From Desulfuromonadaceae bacterium (GTDB lineage: Bacteria; Desulfobacterota; Desulfuromonadia; Desulfuromonadales; Geopsychrobacteraceae), in contig JADGED010000079.1 in the NCBI GenBank assembly GCA_016744555.1, positions 1-10,239 of the forward strand: 10,239 bases of DNA, read 5' to 3'. Made by a program: the position numbers and the translations under genes. Below the pieces are notes generated by a model. The model was not told the origin of the DNA. It was given only the letters and a program-made list of their open reading frames with translations, and did not search any database. Shown here piece after piece: positions 5,890 to 10,239 of this stretch (position 1 is its first letter; each line of letters begins with the position of its first letter).

Positions 5890-7152
5890 ATGACTACGAT
5901 ACATGAAGTATCTGCTTTATCTCATTATGCTGGCTTGGCTTTAATATTTATTGGAGCCATTTTTATGGTGTTTGCCATTGTTAAAACCTACCGGACGACA
6001 AGCGTTGTTAGTGAACGCCAGTCTCATCGGTGGCTTACCCTTGCTGTATTTATGGTCTTTTTCCTTATCGGCTATACTGTCGTATGGATTGTTCAATTTT
6101 TGAACCTTGATTTCCCTTATCAGATTTTTATTAGTTTAATTTTTTGCTTTGGGGGGGCTTTCGTCTTTATTGTTATTGGTTTATCCAAGGAAAACATAAT
6201 TGAGCTAAATGGGAATGCTGAAGCTCTAGCTGGAATTAATAAGAATCTTGATGCCCTTGTACTTGAGAAAACTGCGCGGTTGGAAAATCAACGGCAGGAG
6301 TTAATAAAGCAAAATGTTGACCTTGAATCAGCCTACACTGAACTTAAGGAAGCTCAGGCGCAAATACTTAGGCAGGAAAAAATGGCGTCCATTGGTCAAT
6401 TAGCCGCTGGAGTTGCCCATGAAATCAACAACCCAATGGGGTTTATTACCAGCAATTTGCGGACCCTTTCAAAGTATACGAAAAACCTAATTGAATCGAT
6501 AGATGAAATAAGTAGTGCCTTAAAGGATGAAGAGGATAAAGATTTCGTTAAGGAAATTAAAAAACGGAAGAAATTGAAATATATAAGTAGTGACTCCGAA
6601 GATCTAATTGAAGAATCCTTAGAAGGTGCAGAACGGGTATCTGATATTGTGAAAAACCTAAAAACATTCTCCCGGGTTGACCAGAAAGAGATACAACTAG
6701 TTGACCTAAATGAATGTTTGGAAAGCGCCGTCAAGGTGGTATGGAATGAGATCAAATACAAAGCCGAAATTACGAAAGAGTTTGGTGAGATACCGCAGCT
6801 AAATTGTTATCCATGCGAATTGGGACAAGTGTTTTTAAATATGATCATGAACGCCAATCAAGCAATAGAAACGCATGGATCAATTACACTGTCTACCAAG
6901 GAATTGCCCGATGCGATTATGATATCTATCGCCGATTCCGGTAAAGGGATTTCCAAAGAGGATATTTCTCGTATTTTTGAACCATTCTTTACGACTAAGG
7001 ATGTTGGACAAGGAACTGGTCTTGGTCTTAGTATTTGTTACGAAATAATAAAAAAACACCATGGCGATATAGAGGTGCATAGTAAGGTAGGTGAGGGGAC
7101 ACGTTTTGATATTGTTTTGCCGAAAAAAGGTATTGAAGCAGAAGAACTATAG
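5890..7152 (+). CDS. Membrane sensor histidine kinase (orphan)
   Basis: Encodes 420 residues. Three membrane helices (about 13-33, 48-69, 75-100) lead into a coiled-coil (about 105-165), then HisKA with the H-box GVAHEINNPMG (phospho-acceptor His177). The HATPase domain has its N-box at LNMIMNANQAI (Asn321), G1 DSGKGI (Asp349), F-box FEPFFTTK (363-370) and G2 GQGTGLGL (373-380). All catalytic motifs are intact, so it should be an active kinase. There is no PAS, HAMP or receiver domain and almost no periplasmic loop, so it probably senses through the membrane segment or the coiled-coil. A basic, charged insert (about 215-235, rich in K/E/D) sits between the two HisKA helices. No response regulator lies in the window, so the partner is elsewhere. 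AGGA precedes the ATG. A flagellin gene follows 229 bp later, but co-regulation is not shown. Confidence 0.93.
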   Translation: MTTIHEVSALSHYAGLALIFIGAIFMVFAIVKTYRTTSVVSERQSHRWLTLAVFMVFFLIGYTVVWIVQFLNLDFPYQIFISLIFCFGGAFVFIVIGLSKENIIELNGNAEALAGINKNLDALVLEKTARLENQRQELIKQNVDLESAYTELKEAQAQILRQEKMASIGQLAAGVAHEINNPMGFITSNLRTLSKYTKNLIESIDEISSALKDEEDKDFVKEIKKRKKLKYISSDSEDLIEESLEGAERVSDIVKNLKTFSRVDQKEIQLVDLNECLESAVKVVWNEIKYKAEITKEFGEIPQLNCYPCELGQVFLNMIMNANQAIETHGSITLSTKELPDAIMISIADSGKGISKEDISRIFEPFFTTKDVGQGTGLGLSICYEIIKKHHGDIEVHSKVGEGTRFDIVLPKKGIEAEEL

Positions 7153-7192
7153 GAATCTAAGGTTTGTCTTGTTTTATGGGTAAGTTCTAAAT

Positions 7193-7200
7193 GCCGATTG
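7193..7200 (+). promoter_or_regulatory. Possible sigma-28 -10 element for flagellin
   Basis: GCCGATTG matches six of eight bases of the flagellar sigma-28 -10 consensus GCCGATAA. The expected -35 (TAAA) region about 19 bp upstream reads TTAT and is poor. It lies 182 bp before the flagellin ATG. Confidence 0.22.
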
Positions 7201-7265
7201 CTTCTACTGTATTGATTTTGATGTGAGGGAGTAGTTATTCTTAGGTTTCTATGTTCATGCTTGCA

Positions 7266-7293
7266 TTGACTTGAAGTGCGTAGGTGGTAAAAT
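7266..7293 (+). promoter_or_regulatory. Sigma-70-like promoter for flagellin
   Basis: TTGACT (7266-7271) and TAAAAT (7288-7293) are separated by 16 bp, each with five of six consensus bases. The predicted transcript would start near 7300 with a leader of about 80 nt. A housekeeping-type promoter would be unusual for a flagellin, which normally uses sigma-28. Confidence 0.42.
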
Positions 7294-7381
7294 TACACTC
7301 ATAAGTTTATTGATTTGACGGCAAAATGTAACCCCGCCAACTCATCACTATTGCGTGAAATTTTGTGTATGGAGGAAAATA

Positions 7382-8197
7382 ATGGCGAATACAATAGGTG
7401 GTAATTCTCTCGGGACACAATCGTTAGTCAGGGCCGAAAGCGGAATCAATAAGGCATTTTCGCGACTGGCTAGCGGCCAAAGACTCAATAGCGCAAAAGA
7501 TGATGCTGCAGGAATTGCTATTTCTGACCGCTTGAATGCTCAGGTGCGTGGCGTGAATACGGCAATTCGTAACTCTTATGATGGTATCTCTATGGCGCAG
7601 ACAGCAGACGGTGCTTTAGGTGAATCTACTGAAATATTGCAGCGGATGCGTGAACTCTCGGTTCAGTCTGGCAACGGTATTTATAACGACAGCGACCGTA
7701 AGGCGATGAATTCTGAATTTAGCCAATTGCAATCGGAGTTAGATCGGATCTCTGCAACCACGAGCTTCAACGGCCAGACTCTTCTCGATGGCAGCCAGGC
7801 CGAAGGTGGTATGAATTTTCAGGTTGGTGCTAACGTCAACGAAACCATCAATGTTGAAATCGCTGGGGCATCGCAAGCAGATCTGGGAACCAGTGAGCTC
7901 AATATCTCTTCTGTCGCTGGCGCTAACCTCTCACTTGAGGGGATTGACGAAGCTCTCAGTCGAGTATCAGAGCTAAGAGGGGATCTAGGCGCTGTACAGA
8001 ACCGTTTTGAATCGACGATTGCTAATTTGAGCAATTCAGTTGAAAACACAGCTGCAGCAAACTCACGAATTGCCGATGCTGATATGGCAGCAGAGGCAGC
8101 TAATCTGACCAGAAATAAGATTTTGGAACAATCGGGTGTGGCAATGCAGGCACAGGCCAATCAATCGGCACAGAATACGCTGCGGTTATTAGGATAA
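7382..8197 (+). CDS. Flagellin, short (D0/D1 only)
   Basis: Encodes 271 residues from the ATG at 7382, preceded by a strong GGAGGA site; an in-frame GTG at 7355 would add nine residues before the usual MAN start and is rejected. The N-terminal D0/D1 region shows the family core (FSRLASGQRLNSAKDDAAGIAIS, IRNSYDGISMAQTADGAL, QRMRELSVQ, SFNGQTLLDG), then FQVGAN near 147. The C-terminal helices (about 185-271) end with NKILEQSGVAMQAQANQ and LRLLG. The variable D2/D3 domains are absent, so the filament surface would be smooth and minimal. The first residues (ANTIGGNSLGTQSLVRAESGINKA) differ from the common INTN-x-SLxAQ start. Flagellins are exported by the flagellar type III system and polymerise into the filament. 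No other flagellar gene is nearby. A terminator follows. Confidence 0.95.
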   Translation: MANTIGGNSLGTQSLVRAESGINKAFSRLASGQRLNSAKDDAAGIAISDRLNAQVRGVNTAIRNSYDGISMAQTADGALGESTEILQRMRELSVQSGNGIYNDSDRKAMNSEFSQLQSELDRISATTSFNGQTLLDGSQAEGGMNFQVGANVNETINVEIAGASQADLGTSELNISSVAGANLSLEGIDEALSRVSELRGDLGAVQNRFESTIANLSNSVENTAAANSRIADADMAAEAANLTRNKILEQSGVAMQAQANQSAQNTLRLLG

Positions 8198-8230
8198 TTA
8201 AGTACAATCGGTAAGACAATTTAGGATAAG

Positions 8231-8267
8231 AAGAGCCTGCGGTACTATGCCGTGGGCTTTTTTTCTT
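8231..8267 (+). terminator. Rho-independent terminator of flagellin
   Basis: Arms at 8234-8244 and 8248-8258 form an 11-bp stem (three G-T pairs) with a 3-nt loop, followed by a run of seven T. It sits 37 bp after the flagellin stop. The other strand also has a modest T-rich tail, so it may serve the convergent gene as well. Confidence 0.85.
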
Positions 8268-8310
8268 CGATGTAGATATCCGGTGCGCTTAGGACGCTTG
8301 CTGGGTATTT

Positions 8311-8772
8311 TTATGAGTGTGAAACCCAGGCTTTAGCGTCATTCAAAGTGTTAAAAAAAGACATATCTATTATGGCTGAATTAATTGAAGAGCTGATCCA
8401 ATATTGACGCAGCATCCATAAGTTAGAATCCCCTAGTACAACCACTGCCGTTTTTTCACCTTCTCTTAACTGCGATAACAACGAAAGATGCTGAGGCAGC
8501 TTTGCCAATTCATGGGCAGAAAGGTTGTCAAGCTTAGCGTTACTGAAATCCCAAACAACCGGCACACCTATCCAACAAGGGATATGAGTTTTTATATGAT
8601 CTAAAATGTTTTGGATTTGAATGCTTCCTGAGACAAGATTAATAACGAAATTCTCTTCGTGTCCCATGGTTATTTTATATGGATTGTTAGTTGGAAATTG
8701 TTGCTGACCAATACTCATCCATATGAATTTGTCATTAGTTTGCTTCGTTTTAAACGCATTCAAGTTTGACAT
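8311..8772 (-). CDS. Small SpoIIAA/STAS-like domain protein, function unknown
   Basis: Encodes 153 residues from the ATG at 8772, chosen because AGGAGGG lies eight bases upstream; the longer frame from 8826 has no such site. No signal peptide or membrane segment is seen, so it is cytoplasmic. The C-terminal part (about 65-150) has the order typical of SpoIIAA-like/STAS-related small proteins: VPVVWDFSNAKL, LSAHELAKL, EGEKTAVVVLGD, LRQYW and a final SFFNTLNDAKAWV. The match is by pattern and is moderate. Such domains often act as protein-interaction or anti-sigma-antagonist modules, but the phosphorylatable Ser of true SpoIIAA is not evident. It is convergent with flagellin (113 bp between stops), so adjacency does not imply a shared transcript. 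Confidence 0.7.
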   Translation of the reverse strand: MSNLNAFKTKQTNDKFIWMSIGQQQFPTNNPYKITMGHEENFVINLVSGSIQIQNILDHIKTHIPCWIGVPVVWDFSNAKLDNLSAHELAKLPQHLSLLSQLREGEKTAVVVLGDSNLWMLRQYWISSSINSAIIDMSFFNTLNDAKAWVSHS

Positions 8773-9074
8773 GTGGTTTTCCCTCCTACTAGTCCCGGAG
8801 TTTGGTTCTCTTAAAATCCACTGCATCGCTGGAAGGAAAGAGGGGCGCTGCAGAAAAGCAATATGGTTATTTGGGAAAACTGAAAATTAATATTGAGTAT
8901 AGACATTTGTTCTGACAAAAATCTGAATCGTAAGTTTCTTTTGTTGGATTTGTTGCCTAAAGTAAGGATTTGCATACCGGCAATTATTATGTAAGGAGAA
9001 TAGGTGGATTCGTAGCAGAATAAAGTGCTGTGCCGGAGCCACAAATAGATGTCCAGCTATGAAAACCCTACCTT

Positions 9075-9100
9075 TTTTTGTTTTGGTCGGAGCGAGAGGA
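9075..9100. repeat. Direct repeat of tRNA-Pro 3' end (att-like), copy 1
   Basis: Twenty-six bases identical to 9218-9243. On the minus strand it comprises the last 17 nt of tRNA-Pro including CCA (TCCTCTCGCTCCGACCA) plus 9 nt of downstream flank. The rest of the tRNA is absent here. Duplicated tRNA 3' ends are what tyrosine-recombinase integration leaves behind. Confidence 0.8.
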
Positions 9101-9183
9101 GGCGCTGACGTGGCCATTCTTGGCTACTTGTACGACATTAGGTCGGCGCTCATTTCGCTTTGAATCCACTCTTCGTGCAGACA

Positions 9184-9215
9184 CAAAAAAACGCTGACCT
9201 TAAAAAGGCCAGCGT
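9184..9215 (-). terminator. Rho-independent terminator of tRNA-Pro
   Basis: Read on the minus strand, an 11-bp stem (one G-T pair) with a 3-nt T loop is followed by seven T, starting 12 nt after the encoded CCA. It should end the tRNA-Pro transcript. Confidence 0.88.
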
Positions 9216-9217
9216 AA

Positions 9218-9243
9218 TTTTTGTTTTGGTCGGAGCGAGAGGA
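9218..9243. repeat. Direct repeat of tRNA-Pro 3' end (att-like), copy 2
   Basis: The copy inside and just downstream of the intact tRNA-Pro gene; identical to 9075-9100, offset 143 bp. Confidence 0.8.
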
Positions 9244-9303
9244 TTCGAACCTCCGACATCTTGGTCCCAAACCAAGCGCGCTACCAGGCTGCGCTACGCT
9301 CCG
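9227..9303 (-). tRNA. tRNA-Pro(UGG)
   Basis: A 77-nt cloverleaf on the minus strand: acceptor CGGAGCG/CGCTCCG, D-arm GCGC...GCGC around AGCCTGGTA, anticodon stem CTTGG/CCAAG with loop TTTGGGA giving anticodon TGG, and T-arm with TTCGAAT. Discriminator A and CCA are encoded. UGG reads most or all proline codons, so it is likely essential. It closely resembles enterobacterial tRNA-Pro in the D and T arms. A single-gene unit with its own terminator. Confidence 0.96.
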
Positions 9304-9313
9304 ACGGAGGGAA

Positions 9314-9342
9314 TAGGTACCATGATGAATTTGAAATTACAA
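9314..9342 (-). promoter_or_regulatory. Possible tRNA-Pro promoter
   Basis: On the minus strand TTGTAA (9342-9337) is 17 bp upstream of TACCTA (9319-9314), followed by a C-rich discriminator before the tRNA 5' end at 9303. The A18 tract (9371-9354) lies just upstream at UP-element distance. The -10 is weak. Confidence 0.35.
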
Positions 9343-9353
9343 TCATTTTTTTA

Positions 9354-9371
9354 TTTTTTTTTTTTTTTTTT
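9354..9371. repeat. 18-base T homopolymer between divergent genes
   Basis: Eighteen consecutive T, preceded by seven T and one A (9346-9353). It separates the tRNA-Pro promoter from the ATPase start. Its length may vary by slippage, and the count itself may be a sequencing error. Confidence 0.85.
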
Positions 9372-9390
9372 CAACTTAGGGGCAATCTGC

Positions 9391-9396
9391 TAAGAT
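9391..9396 (+). promoter_or_regulatory. Possible extended -10 of the ATPase gene
   Basis: TAAGAT preceded by TGC forms an extended -10. A weak -35 (TTTTCA, 9368-9373) lies 17 bp upstream at the end of the T tract. The predicted start of transcription falls on or next to the ATG at 9404, which has no Shine-Dalgarno, so the mRNA could be leaderless. Confidence 0.35.
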
Positions 9397-9403
9397 TTAT
9401 ATT

Positions 9404-10239
9404 ATGGAAAAACCCTTTGTTAATAGTAAGAATTTTAAAGATATCTACCAGTTAAGTATCGAAGAATTGGTCGAAAAGCTGCAGACGACAACTGCAGGAT
9501 TGAAGTGCAAAGTTGCGGCAGAGCGACTAGCTAAGGTCGGATTTAATTGTTTGCGGGAAGAACGTAAGCGCTCTGTCTGGCAGATGGTCGGTGGGCAATA
9601 TCGAGATCCAATGATTGTATTGCTGTTGTTGGCGGCATTGGTTTCTGGAGCGATTGGTGAGCTTACCGATACCGTTGTTATTTTAGTTATCGTATTTCTT
9701 AATAGTTTAATCGGCTTTGTTCAGGAATATCGAGCCGAAAAAGCTATGGCGGCATTAAAGCAACTAGCCGCACCTTTTGCAACGGTTCAGCGTAATCATA
9801 AATTACAACGTATCCCCGCTAGCGAATTGGTTCCGGGCGATTTATTGCTGCTTGAAGCCGGAACTATTGTTCCCGTTGATTTACGCTTGATTGAAGTACA
9901 CAGTTTAAAGCTTGACGAAGCCGCCTTGACCGGAGAGTCGATTCCGGTCGAAAAAAATATTGAGCAGTTGCGTCAGGCAGAATTATCGCTCAGTAATCGC
10001 CTGAATATGGTTTATCGAGGGACTCAGGTGACTTACGGACGTGGTAGCGGTCTTATTACTGCCACGGGGATGAATACCGAAATGGGCAAGATTGCTCACC
10101 TGCTTGATACTACCGAAAAAATCAAAACGCCACTGCAAAAACGGTTAGCACGGGTGGGGCGAAATCTTGCTCTTGCCACATTGGTGGTTTGTGTCATTGT
10201 TTTTATTGCTGGATTGCTTCGCGGCGAAGACGAACTGTT
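9404..10239 (+). CDS. P2-type cation-transporting ATPase, 5' part
   Basis: The first 278 residues are in the window; the gene continues past the right edge. An N-terminal cation-ATPase domain (about 15-75, YQLSIEELVEKL ... RLAKVGFNCLREE) leads into two membrane helices (about 67-98, with GELTDTVVILVIVFLNSLIGFVQEY). The actuator domain follows (about 105-235), with VPGDLLLLEAG, VPVDLRLIE and the dephosphorylation motif TGES at 176-179, then the start of the third helix near 257. This order and the N-terminal domain point to the P2 group (SERCA/Ca- or Na-exporting type) rather than heavy-metal P1B pumps. The ion-binding helix and the DKTG motif lie beyond the edge, so ion specificity cannot be told. 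No ribosome site is seen before the only plausible ATG. Confidence 0.93.
   Translation, partial: MEKPFVNSKNFKDIYQLSIEELVEKLQTTTAGLKCKVAAERLAKVGFNCLREERKRSVWQMVGGQYRDPMIVLLLLAALVSGAIGELTDTVVILVIVFLNSLIGFVQEYRAEKAMAALKQLAAPFATVQRNHKLQRIPASELVPGDLLLLEAGTIVPVDLRLIEVHSLKLDEAALTGESIPVEKNIEQLRQAELSLSNRLNMVYRGTQVTYGRGSGLITATGMNTEMGKIAHLLDTTEKIKTPLQKRLARVGRNLALATLVVCVIVFIAGLLRGEDEL

Larger units (their letters stand above)
8773..9226. other. Intergenic region with tRNA-end repeat and terminator
   Basis: About 450 bp between the STAS-like gene and tRNA-Pro with no convincing coding frame. It should contain the minus-strand promoter of the STAS-like gene, which I could not pinpoint. It also contains the tRNA 3'-end repeat (9075-9100) and the tRNA terminator (9184-9215). 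Confidence 0.5.

Noticed and set aside
6396..7080. Minus-strand frames inside the histidine kinase
   Set aside because: They are antisense shadows of a kinase with all its motifs intact; composition is Ser/Phe-rich and unlike a protein family.
7355..7381. GTG start nine codons upstream of the flagellin ATG
   Set aside because: The strong GGAGGA site lies between this GTG and the ATG at 7382, and flagellins begin MA-x.
8773..8826. 18-residue extension of the STAS-like protein
   Set aside because: It covers the AGGAGGG site that serves the ATG at 8772 and has no site of its own.
8887..9117. Minus-strand frame starting MATSAPPLAPTKTKKG
   Set aside because: It runs through the duplicated tRNA 3' end, has no ribosome site, and its composition is not protein-like.
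9075..9243. A present-day integrated mobile element between the two tRNA-end repeats
   Set aside because: Only 143 bp separate the repeats and no integrase or cargo gene is present, so at most this is a scar.
9160..9393. 77-residue plus-strand frame containing VGARGFEPPTSWSQTKRATRLRYAP
   Set aside because: It is the antisense reading of tRNA-Pro, a well-known source of false protein annotations, and its end reads the T homopolymer as poly-Phe.

Overview
The window looks like a chromosomal segment of a flagellated, Gram-negative proteobacterium. It is moderately AT-rich by eye. It encodes an OmpP1/FadL-type outer-membrane barrel ending in Phe, a secreted endonuclease I, a flagellin, a HemY N-terminus and a tRNA with an encoded CCA end. 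A marine or aquatic gammaproteobacterium-like lineage is a reasonable guess, but the HemY N-terminus resembles alphaproteobacterial versions and I cannot place the organism further.

Left end (1-580): a minus-strand DUF2238 (YjdF-like) membrane-protein gene loses its family homology after about residue 107. Its DNA runs directly into a second minus-strand frame encoding a clear HemY N-terminus that has no convincing start codon. This looks like a deletion or recombination junction, or an assembly error. A strong minus-strand terminator (492-520) separates it from the next operon.

Region 580-2920: a minus-strand operon of a YbfB/YjiJ-type MFS transporter and a 4-oxalocrotonate-tautomerase-like protein (1-bp gap, RBS inside the MFS gene) is divergent from a LysR-type regulator. 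The 67-bp shared region holds an inverted repeat just upstream of lysR. The layout suggests a small regulated transport/isomerisation module.

Region 2920-5890: an endonuclease I homologue whose EH catalytic motif reads ER, and an OmpP1/FadL porin, both on the minus strand. A 470-bp spacer with a perfect 12-bp-arm palindrome follows.

Region 5890-8830: an orphan membrane histidine kinase, then a short flagellin (D0/D1 only) with a good terminator, convergent with a small SpoIIAA/STAS-like protein.

Right end (8830-10239): a tRNA-Pro(UGG) with its own terminator, a 26-bp direct repeat of the tRNA 3' end plus flank 143 bp away (att-like scar), an 18-T tract between divergent genes, and the 5' part of a P2-type cation-transporting ATPase that runs off the window.

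I see no complete mobile element, CRISPR array or defence system. The items most worth a second look are the DUF2238/hemY junction, the His-to-Arg endonuclease, the tRNA-end repeat and the perfect palindrome.
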